Source of the DNA: Pseudosporangium ferrugineum
GTDB taxonomy: Bacteria > Actinomycetota > Actinomycetes > Mycobacteriales > Micromonosporaceae
Assembly: GCF_003002065.1 (NCBI RefSeq)
Contig: NZ_PVZG01000009.1
Coordinates: 186,001 to 250,000 of the forward strand
Length of the DNA stretch: 64,000 nt
Direction: 5' to 3'
Part shown: in pieces, positions 8,783 to 17,217 of the stretch
How the letters are laid out: every line of letters starts with the position of its first letter
Position numbering within the stretch: position 1 is the first letter of the stretch
The notes under the pieces: model-generated
The model's input: the letters and a program-made list of their open reading frames with translations, nothing else
Databases searched by the model: none
What the model was told of the DNA's origin: nothing
Translations under genes and position numbers: made by a program

Positions 8783-8810
8783 AACGCCCCGGCCAACTGG
8801 CCGGGGCGTT
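8783..8810 (+). terminator. Hairpin terminator after msrA
   Basis: A perfect 12-bp stem (AACGCCCCGGCC, 8783-8794) with a four-base loop pairs with 8799-8810. It starts nine bases after the msrA stop codon, inside the element, so the element brings both a stop codon and a terminator for the interrupted host gene. There is no long U tract; actinobacterial terminators often lack one. It may also serve the small minus-strand gene that ends at 8826. Confidence 0.8.
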
Positions 8811-8825
8811 CCGCTGTTGTCGCAG

Positions 8826-9125
8826 CTAGGCAGCCTTCCGGGTTGGGTTTCGGCTAGGCACCGCGGCCCGCGCCGGTTCCACAGCCAACCGGAACACTGC
8901 GGCCACCCGTTCGAGAACCTCGGTGTCTTGAATCGTCGGGGGCAACCCCTGCTCTGCCCTCGATCGCGTCACCATCACTCGGATCTCTTCGAGGTGAGTT
9001 AGAACTGGGGTCCGGTTCGCCTGACCTTGATTCACCAGCGCGAGCCGTGCCGGTTCTTTGCTGAAACAGGCCGGGGCGGAGTACTCGACGGTCGGTTCGG
9101 CACCTTCAACGGCCCTCAGATGCAT
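8826..9125 (-). CDS. Small element protein of unknown function
   Basis: A 99-residue protein starting MHLRAVEGAEPTVEYSAP and ending with a basic tail (AVPSRNPTRKAA). The middle is mostly helical with many Arg and Glu (THLEEIRVMVTRSRAEQG). I recognise no domain. The ATG at 9125 has AGAGGGA about eight bases upstream; the longer frame from 9248 lacks support. It is the leftmost gene of the element, between the rep helicase gene and attL. Confidence 0.55.
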   Translation of the reverse strand: MHLRAVEGAEPTVEYSAPACFSKEPARLALVNQGQANRTPVLTHLEEIRVMVTRSRAEQGLPPTIQDTEVLERVAAVFRLAVEPARAAVPSRNPTRKAA

Positions 9126-9291
9126 GCTGGCGGTCCCTCTGTGATTGTCAATGGGCGTACGGCATCCGGTCTCTCTGCGGCCATTTGCGCGTGCCGTGGA
9201 GAGCCACACTGAGCCAAGATTTCCGGCATCCGAGGGGTTTTGGGGCATACACCCGCGAGGGGCCGAATGTCCCTCTGTTTCAGCCAGTCAG

Positions 9292-10404
9292 TCACGGTGT
9301 CTCACCTTCTATATCGTCGCCCTTGTTTCCGCAGCTCAAAGCGGGTTGGGTGACACCAGTGACGGGGGTGACACCCGTGACACCCGGCACTCGATACCGG
9401 CCGCCCGGTTCAGCAGCGAGCTGCCCATCGGCAAGCATCCGAGTGCAGGTCTGCCGCACGGTGGCCGCCTTAAGGCCGACCGCGTTAGCGACGATCGTCG
9501 GGGTGCTGCCTGGCGCGGTCCGCAGGAAGCGCAGGATGACGGCGCGGGTCTCGCCGATCTGGTGGTCCTCGGCCGGGCCATCGAGCATCTGCCAGGCTCC
9601 CGCGTCGGCGTTGAAGGTCAGGGCGTACTCGGCTTCGTCGACGTCGCGGCCGGTCACGTGGAGCACCCCGTCGCCCTGGTTGCGTGCCCGCTTGAGGACC
9701 AACGTGGCGTCGGCGGCACCGGCGAGGCCGTTGGTGCCGGAGACCTCGGTGAGGAAGTCGTCTGATCCGGCTTTGCGGACGTGGTGGACCAGCACGAACG
9801 CCACGCCGTAGTCGTCGGCGACTTTCTTCGCCCGGCCGACGGCGGCGTAGTCCGCGTCGTAGGCGGATGCGCCGGGTGCGGAGTTGCCGCGCAGCTTGGC
9901 GAACACATCGATGATGACCATGCGCGCGTCCGGGTTGCGGTCGAGCCATGCGGCGATGGCCTGGTCTCCGCCTTGCGGCAGCGGCGGGCACTCGGTGGCG
10001 AGGGTGAGTCCGGCCGGGGCGGGCCGGTTGGCGAGGACCTTGCCGAGGCGGTTCTGTAGCCGCCGGGCGGTGTCCTCCAGGGCGAGGTAGAGCACCGGCC
10101 CGGGTTCGACCGCGATGGACCCGAACGCCTTGCCGCCGGCCGCGACGTCCACGCCGAGGCCGAGCGACATCCAGGACTTGCCGACCTTGGGTGGCCCGCA
10201 GAGCAGGTTCACGCCCTCGGACAGCACCCCGGGAACGGCCCACTTGGGCGGGGCGAACTGCATCGCCATGATGTCGACCGCCGACCACGAGGTGCGGATC
10301 CGCGCGGGCCGCGCCTGCTCGGCAGACAGCACCTCGGCCGCGTCGTCCGGTCCGGCGACGTGCAGGGCGGGGCGGTCCGGCCGTTCGGCCGGCACGCGGC
10401 TCAC
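9292..10404 (-). CDS. RecA-like/AAA replicative helicase (RepA-like) of the element
   Basis: A 370-residue P-loop ATPase. Walker A GPPKVGKS is at residues 70-77, Walker B MVIID at 162-166, and HHVRK follows as the sensor region, as in RepA/RSF1010-type hexameric helicases. A C-terminal helix-turn-helix-like segment (IVANAVGLKAATVRQTCTRM) ends in a Val-Thr-Gly repeat tail. It probably unwinds element DNA together with the primase encoded just upstream. The GTG at 10404 overlaps the primase stop codon (GTGA), which fixes the start; the open frame extending to 10965 is a shadow. A relic of a related C-terminal tail lies at 18940-19044. Confidence 0.85.
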   Translation of the reverse strand: MSRVPAERPDRPALHVAGPDDAAEVLSAEQARPARIRTSWSAVDIMAMQFAPPKWAVPGVLSEGVNLLCGPPKVGKSWMSLGLGVDVAAGGKAFGSIAVEPGPVLYLALEDTARRLQNRLGKVLANRPAPAGLTLATECPPLPQGGDQAIAAWLDRNPDARMVIIDVFAKLRGNSAPGASAYDADYAAVGRAKKVADDYGVAFVLVHHVRKAGSDDFLTEVSGTNGLAGAADATLVLKRARNQGDGVLHVTGRDVDEAEYALTFNADAGAWQMLDGPAEDHQIGETRAVILRFLRTAPGSTPTIVANAVGLKAATVRQTCTRMLADGQLAAEPGGRYRVPGVTGVTPVTGVTQPALSCGNKGDDIEGETP

Positions 10405-11657
10405 GCCGCCACCGTCCGGGGCCGCTTCGCTCCGGCGGAGAGCCCGGACCGGACGGTACGTAAGGTCTCGAAGCGGGTCAGCCCGATCGACAGCGCGGCC
10501 TCGATCAGCAGCGCCTCGGCCTGCTCGACGGGTAGCGCTCCCCCGGCGGCGAGCTGGCCGAGGGCGACGGCGGACACGTACAGCGTGTGGTTGCGCTGCC
10601 CCTCGGCGGCCCGCCGGAGGTGGTCGAGCTGGCGGCCGATCGCGGCCGTGACGTAGGCGCCGGTCCGTCCGGTCGGCAGGTCGACGGTGACCGGCTGCTG
10701 TGCGGGTAGCGGTGAGGGTCGCAGCCGTTCGGCGAGCCAGGCGGGCAGCGCGGCGACCTCGGTGTCGCGGGCGGCGGTGTACGGGCGTCCGGCGACGGTG
10801 GTTCCGGCGGCGACGACGTAGCCGCCGTGGGCGCGGGTGTCGATCAGCCAGCCGAGGCCGTTGCCGCGGTCCCCGGCGGTGTTGCGCAGCGCCGGGCCGC
10901 TGTCCGGGTGGCGGTAGTAGAGGTGGGTGCCGCCTCGGCCGGTGGTGACGGTATAGGTGCTCCACACCTCGGGTGCGCCGTCCTGGTCATGCTGGGCGCA
11001 CAGCAGCCCGAAGACGTCAGATCCGTTGCGGCACAGGGGGTCGGACCATTCGGCGGGCGGGGTTTGCCCGTCCTTCGGGGTGTCGAGGTCGATCACGACC
11101 AGCCCGGACGGGCCACAGGCGACGCCGACGCCGTAGCCGGTGGTGGCCCAGCCCCGTCGGATGCGGTCGGGGTCGGTGGTGGCGCGGGCTTCCCAGCCGG
11201 TGTGCCCGTCGCGGCAGCGCGGGTCGCGGCCGGTGCAGGCGGCGGCCGGGTGGTCGGGGAACGCGGGCCGCTTGTCGTCCGGGCGCAGCGGGAAGACGTG
11301 CCAGCCGCGCGCGGCGGCCGACAGCGCCACGTCGAGCGGGGATCCGTTGCTGTGCATGGGTTGCGGCCTCCTGGCGGTAGGTGCGGACGGGTGTTCGCGG
11401 AGGTGCTTGTCGTGGGCGCAGGCGGCGCAGTAGCGCTCCCGCTCCCACCGGGCGACGGTCAGGGGTCGACCGGATGCGGTGTCCTCGGCCGCGACGGTGC
11501 GGGCGCAGAGGTGCGGGTACGGTTCGGTCGTCGGGACCAGGCGGCCGCGGAGCTGGCGGCGGGTGGCGTAGCCCTCCGGTGCGCCGCGCCACCAGTAGGT
11601 GGGCAGGCCGTATCGGTCGCCGTCCGGGTCGTGGAACACGGCGCGGATGCGGGACAT
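10401..11657 (-). CDS. RRQ-type zinc-binding domain fused in frame to primase-polymerase
   Basis: A 418-residue frame with two parts. Residues 1-100 (MSRIRAVFHDPDGDRYGLPT, ATRRQLRGR, then CAACAHDKH) match small RRQRL-motif zinc-binding proteins of actinobacterial elements. From residue 101 (MHSNGSPLDVALSAAARGW) it is a bifunctional primase-polymerase: metal site VIDLDTPKDG, GRGGTHLYYRHP, and GLGWLIDTRAHGGYVVAAG. Related elements usually carry these as separate genes. Here no stop codon lies between them, yet AGGAGG precedes the internal ATG at 11357, so a separate 318-residue primase may also be made. The ATG at 11657 overlaps the methyltransferase stop (TGATG). Confidence 0.85.
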   Translation of the reverse strand: MSRIRAVFHDPDGDRYGLPTYWWRGAPEGYATRRQLRGRLVPTTEPYPHLCARTVAAEDTASGRPLTVARWERERYCAACAHDKHLREHPSAPTARRPQPMHSNGSPLDVALSAAARGWHVFPLRPDDKRPAFPDHPAAACTGRDPRCRDGHTGWEARATTDPDRIRRGWATTGYGVGVACGPSGLVVIDLDTPKDGQTPPAEWSDPLCRNGSDVFGLLCAQHDQDGAPEVWSTYTVTTGRGGTHLYYRHPDSGPALRNTAGDRGNGLGWLIDTRAHGGYVVAAGTTVAGRPYTAARDTEVAALPAWLAERLRPSPLPAQQPVTVDLPTGRTGAYVTAAIGRQLDHLRRAAEGQRNHTLYVSAVALGQLAAGGALPVEQAEALLIEAALSIGLTRFETLRTVRSGLSAGAKRPRTVAA

Positions 11658-12361
11658 CAGGCGGCCCTGCCCAGGTCGACCGTGCGGCCGGCGGTGGCGA
11701 GGAACGTGCGGCCGAGCCATGCCGCGTAGGCGGGTGGGATGGCCTCGGTCAGTTCTTCGCGGACGTCGGTCCAGTCGATGCCCATCGCGGTCTGCATCTC
11801 GGCCACGGTGGCTTTGCCGCCGCCGTCGCCGTAGGCGGCGACGTAGGGCCCGTCGTGGTAGACGCCGTGCCGCCACCCGCGAACCCGGCCGCGGTGCCGC
11901 AGGTGTACCGGCCGGGCCGCGGTCCAACCGCCCAGCTCAAAGTTGCGGTGCCGGATCACGCCGAGCCCGAACATCTCCCCGCACAGGGTCACGTCCTTGC
12001 GGACCGGGGCCTTACCGTTGGGTTGCTCGATCACGTACGGCACCCCGGACAGGTCCAGCAGGTCGCGCAGGTCGGGGATGAGTTGGACGTGGTCGCGGCC
12101 CCAGCCCATCGCCCGGTTCGTGCCCTGGGTCAACGCGCACCCCTCCTGACACGGCGGGGAGCTGTGGATCAGGGAGAACGCCCGGATCCCGCCCCCGGTG
12201 ATCAGCCGGTCGAGGTAGGACAGGGCCTCAGCGCGCACGAACCGGAACGGGTAGCGCGGCCGGTCGGCGAGGTCCACGCCGAGCACGTCGAACCCTGCGG
12301 CGCGGTAGCCGGCGGCGGCCCCGCCGGCGCAGCAGAACAGGTCCAGCAGCAGCGGGCGCAT
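11657..12361 (-). CDS. Orphan DNA (cytosine-5) methyltransferase
   Basis: A 234-residue phage/element-type cytosine methyltransferase. Motif I is LLLDLFCCAGGAAAGY, motif IV is SPPCQEG with the catalytic Cys, then PYVIEQPNGKAP, and the RHRNFEL motif contains the Arg pair of motif VIII. The target-recognition region is small. No restriction endonuclease is adjacent, so it is probably an orphan enzyme that protects element DNA from host restriction or has a regulatory role. It sits in the TGATG-coupled chain between the 112-residue protein and the primase gene. Confidence 0.85.
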   Translation of the reverse strand: MRPLLLDLFCCAGGAAAGYRAAGFDVLGVDLADRPRYPFRFVRAEALSYLDRLITGGGIRAFSLIHSSPPCQEGCALTQGTNRAMGWGRDHVQLIPDLRDLLDLSGVPYVIEQPNGKAPVRKDVTLCGEMFGLGVIRHRNFELGGWTAARPVHLRHRGRVRGWRHGVYHDGPYVAAYGDGGGKATVAEMQTAMGIDWTDVREELTEAIPPAYAAWLGRTFLATAGRTVDLGRAA

Positions 12362-12699
12362 CAGGCGGCCCTCCGTCCGATCGCGGGCCGCTCACCGTGG
12401 CCGGGCAGCGAGCGCGGCCGGATGACGACGGCGTCCAGCAGGTCACCGAGCAGCCGCACGAGGATGGCGAGCTGCCGGCGGGCGGTGTTGTCGTTGCGGT
12501 GCAGCGGGATCCGGATGACCACCTCGGCGTACTCGACGTCGGCGGCCCGGGTACGGGTCATGACGGCCCTCCCGCTTCCTCGGGCCGTGATGACGGGTCG
12601 GGCGCGGTGCTGGTCGATGCCGCAGGTGTGGTTCTGGACGCACCATGCGGTGTGCGGGGTTGCGGTGCGGGTGAGTCGGGCCATCGTCCGGGCGACCAT
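12361..12699 (-). CDS. Small element protein with Cys/His pairs
   Basis: A 112-residue protein starting MVARTMARLTRTATPHTAWC. The segment H-T-A-W-C-V-Q-N-H-T-C-G holds closely spaced His and Cys that could bind a metal; it is followed by a beta segment (EYAEVVIRIPLHRN) and a helix (RRQLAILVRLLGDLLDAVV). It vaguely resembles short DUF6907-like actinobacterial proteins, but I would not assign it. Its ATG overlaps the upstream stop (TGATG) and its stop overlaps the methyltransferase ATG, so translation is coupled on both sides. Confidence 0.65.
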   Translation of the reverse strand: MVARTMARLTRTATPHTAWCVQNHTCGIDQHRARPVITARGSGRAVMTRTRAADVEYAEVVIRIPLHRNDNTARRQLAILVRLLGDLLDAVVIRPRSLPGHGERPAIGRRAA

Positions 12700-12971
12700 C
12701 AGCGGGTGCCCTTGTCGTGCAGCTCGCGCAGGCTGTTGATGACGCGCCGACCGATCCGCAGGCGGCGGCCGTCGCCGTGGCAGCGTCGGCACAGCCCGAA
12801 CGCGCGGCCGAACGGGCTACGGCGTTTGCCGGTGCCGTGGCAGCGTCGGCAGGCGCTGAACGGCCAGATCCAGCAGCCGAGGGCGTAACCGAGGGTGATC
12901 AGGACGAGGGCGAGGCAGAGAAGACCGGTCAAGGTCGTTTCGGGGGTCGCGGTCGCGGCGAGGGCAGGCAC
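12699..12971 (-). CDS. Small membrane protein with DnaJ-like CxxC zinc motif
   Basis: A 90-residue protein with one transmembrane segment (LLCLALVLITLGYALGCWIW), then two CRRCHGxG repeats (CRRCHGTG and CRRCHGDG) that form a DnaJ-type zinc-ribbon pair. Proteins of this layout recur beside TraB genes in actinobacterial elements; the role is unknown. The GTG at 12971 has GGAGG about seven bases upstream; the long frame to 13298 is a shadow of the traB gene. Its stop overlaps the next ATG. Confidence 0.7.
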   Translation of the reverse strand: MPALAATATPETTLTGLLCLALVLITLGYALGCWIWPFSACRRCHGTGKRRSPFGRAFGLCRRCHGDGRRLRIGRRVINSLRELHDKGTR

Positions 12972-13105
12972 AGGAAGCCTCCAGAGGGCGTTTTTGGGCG
13001 TGAAGGGCTGGCGGCGCGACCCGCGACCGGTCGGTGTTGGTGCTGACCAGGCCGGTCGCGGGTCGGGTCGCGTGGGCGCGACCGGTCGCGGGTGAGCCGC
13101 GACCG

Positions 13106-15241
13106 TCAGGCGGCCTTGCGGCGGCCGATCGCGGCGTCGATGTCGTCGGCCTTGGCTCCCTTGAGGGCTTTGCCGGCCCGCTTGACGTCTACGCTGCGTA
13201 CACCGAACGAGCGGACCTGAGCGGAGATCGACTCGGCGGTGACGTCGGCGTACGCCTCGGGCAGCCGGGCAGCGAGCCGGGTGGCGATCTCGTCCCACTG
13301 CGCGCCGGTCTCGCCGTGTTCGATGACGGACCGCACGTCGGCGAGCACGTCGCGGATCTCGCGGGCGACGTCCTCCCCGGCGGCCATGCCGGACAGAGTT
13401 CCGGCTTCCTCACGCAGCTTGCGCGCGGCTATGAGGATCTTCTCCGCGTCGTCGGCGTCGGCGAGGTAGGTCCGCACGGTCGGGGTGGCATCCGACGCGC
13501 CGCGCAGGATGCCGACACCCTTGTAGGACGGCAGCAGCGACGACGAGTCGTAGCCCTCGCTGTTGGCTCCCGCGCCGAGGACCAGGTCGGAGACGTTCCA
13601 CGAGCCGGTACGCAGACTGAACCGGACCTGGTGGTTGTCGCGGAAGCTGATGAACTGGGTGGCGACCTGCCCACCGCCGACCCCGGACGGGCGCTGGGTG
13701 GCGTCGACGAACCCGACCCCGGCGGCCGGGGCGACCTTGACCAAGTAGACCAGCAGCGACGCGATTTCCTTGCTGATGTCGCCGAGGTCGAAGTACTCCT
13801 GGAACTCGTCCAGCACGACCAGCCGCACCGGCATGCGGTACTGCGGGTCACGGGCGATCTCGCGGGTCAGCTTGCCCTCAGGGCAGATGTCGACGGGCAG
13901 CTTCGACAGCCGCTCGTAACGGTCCTGCACATCGGCCTTGATCTCGCGCAGCGCTTCGAGGGCGATCTCGGCGGGGTCGCCATCGCGGGTCATCGCCAGC
14001 CCGAACGCGTACCGGTCGGCGACCAGGGAGAACTTGCGCCAGTCCGGCTTGCCGCCACCGTCCAGAACGGTCAGCTTCACGTACGGGTCCAGAGCGGCGT
14101 ACAGGGCCAGGGCGCGGGCGGCGAACGTCTTGCCCTGCCGAGGCTGTGCTCCGATCAGGATGCTGTTCCACATCAAGTCGACGGCGACCTTGTTGCCGCG
14201 CTCGTCCAGCCCGAACGGCGCAGGCTGCCAGATGTCGGTGGGCTTGCAGCGCAGCAGCGGCGTCCGGCCCGCGCCCTGGGCGAGGGGGTCGCGGTCGGCG
14301 ACCCACAGCACGTGCCGCCGGTGCGAGGACGGGTCACGGGTGATGAACACCTGCGACACCGCGACGTCGAGCCCGGACGCGACCGCGCCGCGCGCCTTCA
14401 CCGCGTCGTCGAACGTCTTGCCGTAGGGCAGATCGATCGACACCTGCGAACCGGTACCGGAGGCGTCCCGGGCCATCGTGGACCCGAAACTGATCTGCTG
14501 GTGGGGCTTGTCGGGGTGGCCGAGCCCAGCGGCGTAGTAGGCGCGCAGGATGATGTCCGGGTTGACCCGGCGGAAACGGCCGGCCACGGTGGCCGGGGTG
14601 ATGATGCGCCGATCCTCGGGGCGGCCGAGGTGCGCCAGCAGGATCACGGCACCGGCAACCACGAGGGCGAACGCCCACAGCGGCGCGGCGGCGTAGAGGA
14701 CCGGGCCGCCGATGGCCACGGCGAGCAGCTCGGCCACCAGGACGACGGCCCGCCACGCGCGGGTGGCCTTGACCTCTCGGTGCAGCTTCAGCCACATCTG
14801 CGGGTCGTTGGCGTCCGCGGCGGCCTGCCGTAGGCCGTACTGCTCCGTCACCCACCACCACGTGAGCTGGCGGCCGATCAGCCGGAACAGGCCCACCACC
14901 GCCCAGAACGAGGCCAGCAAGGCGTACCAGGGTGAGCGCAGGGCGTGGAACCCGGCGCGGTAGGCGGTCAGCTCTGCGGCCTGCTTGAGGCTGTGCCGGA
15001 TGTTCGGCCACGTCGACCAGTTGGCCGGCACGATCGGGCGTCGCCCGGACGGCCCGACCGGCGGCGCGTCGACCGGCATCCCGCCCCGAGTCGGCGTCTC
15101 GTCCAGAGCCACCTCGAAGTGCGTGGCGGACTCCGCTCCCGCGCGGCGGGTCCGGGCGGCGTCCAGGTCGACCACCTCAGCGACATCGGCCTCGGCGGCG
15201 GTCCAGTCGAAGTTGTCGGGGTGCGGGTTGGGGGTGCTCAT
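13106..15241 (-). CDS. TraB/FtsK-SpoIIIE-type DNA translocase
   Basis: A 711-residue transfer ATPase. Two N-terminal hydrophobic regions lie near residues 105-131 and 163-204; Walker A (GAQPRQGKT) is at 364-372 and Walker B (RLVVLDEF) at about 473-480, followed by TQRPSG. In actinobacteria one FtsK-like protein can move double-stranded plasmid DNA between hyphal cells, so this is probably the conjugation motor. The C-terminal 100 residues (from TLSGMAAGEDVAREI) include a probable winged-helix DNA-reading domain. The ATG at 15241 lies just inside the DUF3307 gene's downstream edge; the two genes are on the same strand 22 bases apart. Confidence 0.9.
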   Translation of the reverse strand: MSTPNPHPDNFDWTAAEADVAEVVDLDAARTRRAGAESATHFEVALDETPTRGGMPVDAPPVGPSGRRPIVPANWSTWPNIRHSLKQAAELTAYRAGFHALRSPWYALLASFWAVVGLFRLIGRQLTWWWVTEQYGLRQAAADANDPQMWLKLHREVKATRAWRAVVLVAELLAVAIGGPVLYAAAPLWAFALVVAGAVILLAHLGRPEDRRIITPATVAGRFRRVNPDIILRAYYAAGLGHPDKPHQQISFGSTMARDASGTGSQVSIDLPYGKTFDDAVKARGAVASGLDVAVSQVFITRDPSSHRRHVLWVADRDPLAQGAGRTPLLRCKPTDIWQPAPFGLDERGNKVAVDLMWNSILIGAQPRQGKTFAARALALYAALDPYVKLTVLDGGGKPDWRKFSLVADRYAFGLAMTRDGDPAEIALEALREIKADVQDRYERLSKLPVDICPEGKLTREIARDPQYRMPVRLVVLDEFQEYFDLGDISKEIASLLVYLVKVAPAAGVGFVDATQRPSGVGGGQVATQFISFRDNHQVRFSLRTGSWNVSDLVLGAGANSEGYDSSSLLPSYKGVGILRGASDATPTVRTYLADADDAEKILIAARKLREEAGTLSGMAAGEDVAREIRDVLADVRSVIEHGETGAQWDEIATRLAARLPEAYADVTAESISAQVRSFGVRSVDVKRAGKALKGAKADDIDAAIGRRKAA

Positions 15242-15263
15242 GGTGGGTGTCCTCCCGGGGCTC

Positions 15264-15707
15264 TCAGGCGGCGATCACGAGGGCGGCGACGAACAGGAAC
15301 AGGTAGTGGAAGGACTGGTCCAGGGCGTACGAGCCGGTGCCGAGCGACGGGTTGTCGTCATGGCCGGCACGCGGGACGCCGAGGGCGTAGAACCGGCCCG
15401 CGCCGAGGGCAGCGGCGAGGCGCTTGAGCGGGGTTCGCCGGTCGGCGATGTAGTGCGTGACCGCGCTGACCGTGAGCCCGGCGGCGACCTGACCGAGGTG
15501 CAACGGCAGGCCGAGGGTCAGCGCCATCGAGGCGAGCGCGACCAGCGCGGTGAGGGTGTAGGTGGTGACGTGAGCGGCGCAGGCGATGCGGCCAGGCCAG
15601 CCGGGGCGGCCCTTGCAGTCGGCCTGGTGCTGGGTTTGGATCCAGTGGTCGGCGACCTGGTGAGCGACGAACAGGGCGACGAAGACAGCGGCGAACGAGG
15701 CATGCAT
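15264..15707 (-). CDS. DUF3307-like membrane protein
   Basis: A 147-residue protein with three to four hydrophobic helices. Conserved polar residues VAHQVADHWIQTQHQAD near the N-terminus and VTHYIADRR in the middle match DUF3307 proteins, which recur in actinobacterial conjugative elements. The ATG at 15707 has AGGAGAG ten bases upstream; the longer frame from 15788 is less likely. Immediately upstream of traB; probably a transfer or spread function, which is inference from context. Confidence 0.7.
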   Translation of the reverse strand: MHASFAAVFVALFVAHQVADHWIQTQHQADCKGRPGWPGRIACAAHVTTYTLTALVALASMALTLGLPLHLGQVAAGLTVSAVTHYIADRRTPLKRLAAALGAGRFYALGVPRAGHDDNPSLGTGSYALDQSFHYLFLFVAALVIAA

Positions 15708-15797
15708 GATGGGTGTCTCTCCTGGTCTGTGATGGCTGGCGGGAGGGCCGGTGACGCGGCGCTTGCTTGGCGGTAGGGGCCGCGTCACCGGGCGAAG

Positions 15798-16529
15798 TCA
15801 GGCAACGGTGAGGGTGGGCGTTTCCGCAGGAACCGGGGCAGATGGTGACGCGTCGGTGGCGCTCAGCGCGGCGAGGTGACGCCGGGCAGTCGACGCCGAT
15901 ACACCGGCCTTGGCGGCAATCTGCGCGGCTGACGCGCCGGGCATCTTCGCGGCGACCTTGGCGACCTTCTCCGCCGACGCGGGACGCGGCATGACGCGCT
16001 TGGCGGGCGTCTTCTTGACCGCCGGAACCGGTGCGGGCTGCTCGGCGATGACCGGCTCAGCGACCGGTTCCGGCACTGCCACCACCTCGGCGGCCGGGGC
16101 GGCGAGCGCCGTGGCGCGGTGGGCAGTGGCGAGCAGGGCGGCCGAGGCCATGACCATCAGACCGTCAACCGCGAGTGGGCCGAGGTGCGCAGTCAGGAAA
16201 TCCTCGCCGTAAAACCGCAGCAGCCCGGAACCGTGCTTGTACGACACGATCGCGGCGACCAGGGCAACCGGCAGCAGTCCCAGGAACCGCAGCGCCGTCC
16301 AGCGGCGGCCGACCGGCCACGCGACCCGGGCCAGGATCTCGGTGGCCACGAACAGAGCGACCGGCCAGAACACCGACCCAACGACCGCGCCGGTCGGCGG
16401 CGACCAGTCGGCCGGCGCACCGGCGGGCGGGACGTAGGAGTGAGCGACATTCGCCGCGATCGACACCGTGCCGCCAAGGGCGGCACCGATGTAGGCCCAA
16501 CCACGGCCGCTGATGGTCGGCTTACGCAT
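15798..16529 (-). CDS. Four-helix membrane protein with C-terminal HTH (SpdB/DUF2637-like)
   Basis: A 243-residue protein with four transmembrane helices in the first 135 residues (for example GWAYIGAALGGTVSIAANVA and LGPLAVDGLMVMASAALLAT), a Pro/Ala/Val-rich linker, and a C-terminal helix-turn-helix (PGASAAQIAAKAGVSASTAR). This matches DUF2637/SpdB-like proteins of actinobacterial plasmids, thought to assist spread of the plasmid between cells. The ATG at 16529 overlaps the DUF6284-like stop; a GTG one codon upstream is an alternative. Confidence 0.7.
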   Translation of the reverse strand: MRKPTISGRGWAYIGAALGGTVSIAANVAHSYVPPAGAPADWSPPTGAVVGSVFWPVALFVATEILARVAWPVGRRWTALRFLGLLPVALVAAIVSYKHGSGLLRFYGEDFLTAHLGPLAVDGLMVMASAALLATAHRATALAAPAAEVVAVPEPVAEPVIAEQPAPVPAVKKTPAKRVMPRPASAEKVAKVAAKMPGASAAQIAAKAGVSASTARRHLAALSATDASPSAPVPAETPTLTVA

Positions 16530-16774
16530 CACGCCACCGCCTTCAACACGACGGGGCGGGCAGCCAGCTCGGCGGCGACACGGGTCACCCGGGCCTCGGC
16601 CCTGCGCAGCCGACGCCAGTCCAGCGGCGACGGGCCGCCGTGGTCGGCGGCGTAGATGTTGGCGATCTCGGCGTCCAACACTGAAAGCTCAGCCTCGATC
16701 AGCGGCCATTCGGCCTCGATGCCTTCCAGGTCGACGGGGCGGGGGCCGAACATGTCGGCCGGTTGCTTACCCAT
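16529..16774 (-). CDS. DUF6284-like small protein
   Basis: An 81-residue helical protein (MGKQPADMFGPRPVDLEGIE, then EWPLIEAELSVLDAEI and DWRRLRRAEARVTRVAAEL). It resembles DUF6284 proteins of actinobacterial mobile elements; function unknown. The ATG at 16774 has GGAGG seven bases upstream, one of the best ribosome binding sites in the element. It heads the minus-strand transfer/replication chain and is divergent from the small HTH-like gene at 16887. Confidence 0.7.
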   Translation of the reverse strand: MGKQPADMFGPRPVDLEGIEAEWPLIEAELSVLDAEIANIYAADHGGPSPLDWRRLRRAEARVTRVAAELAARPVVLKAVA

Positions 16775-16886
16775 CAGGTTCCTCCAGAACGGTTGTAGAG
16801 GGCGCCTACGAAGCGCTTCTCTGATGCGCTTCACGGTAGCGATACGCCGACCAGTTGCGCAATAGAGTGGCGGTAAAGTGTTTGTT

Positions 16887-17126
16887 ATGGCCGATGAACG
16901 AAGCGCTCTAGCTGCGGCAACGCGGCGCTACGAACGAACAGAGAACGCTCACGAGGAGGCTCGACGCGACGCGATCGAGGCAGTGCTAGCGGCTTTGCGG
17001 GCAGGGATCGGGCCGTCTGAGGTGGAGCGGCTGTCGCCGTTCACCGCGGCCTACGTTCGGAAACTGGCGCGTGAGAACGGCATTCCGCCCGCTGCGCCAG
17101 GGCCGAAGCGAGCGGTCACCACCTGA
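16887..17126 (+). CDS. Small HTH-like protein
   Basis: A 79-residue protein: an Arg/Glu-rich N-terminal helix (ERTENAHEEARRDAIEAVLA), then a helix-turn-helix-like segment (GIGPSEVERLSPFTAAYVRK) and a short basic tail. It is probably a regulator or an architectural partner of the element. The ATG at 16887 lacks a clear ribosome binding site. The 112 bases between this gene and the divergent DUF6284-like gene probably hold the main promoters of the element. Confidence 0.6.
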   Translation: MADERSALAAATRRYERTENAHEEARRDAIEAVLAALRAGIGPSEVERLSPFTAAYVRKLARENGIPPAAPGPKRAVTT

Positions 17127-17217
17127 GACTTGCACGTCGTCTTGGTCATGCCTCAACCATGGCGGCGAAGCGACCTTGGCGGCAGATGACAGACAGGGAC
17201 ACAGGGGGACAAGGGAC

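Noticed and set aside
9345..9390. GTGACACC-type iterons acting as a replication origin
   Set aside because: They lie in codons of the RepA-like tail (Val-Thr-Gly repeat), and the second copy keeps the same reading frame, so a coding relic explains them better. Not fully excluded.
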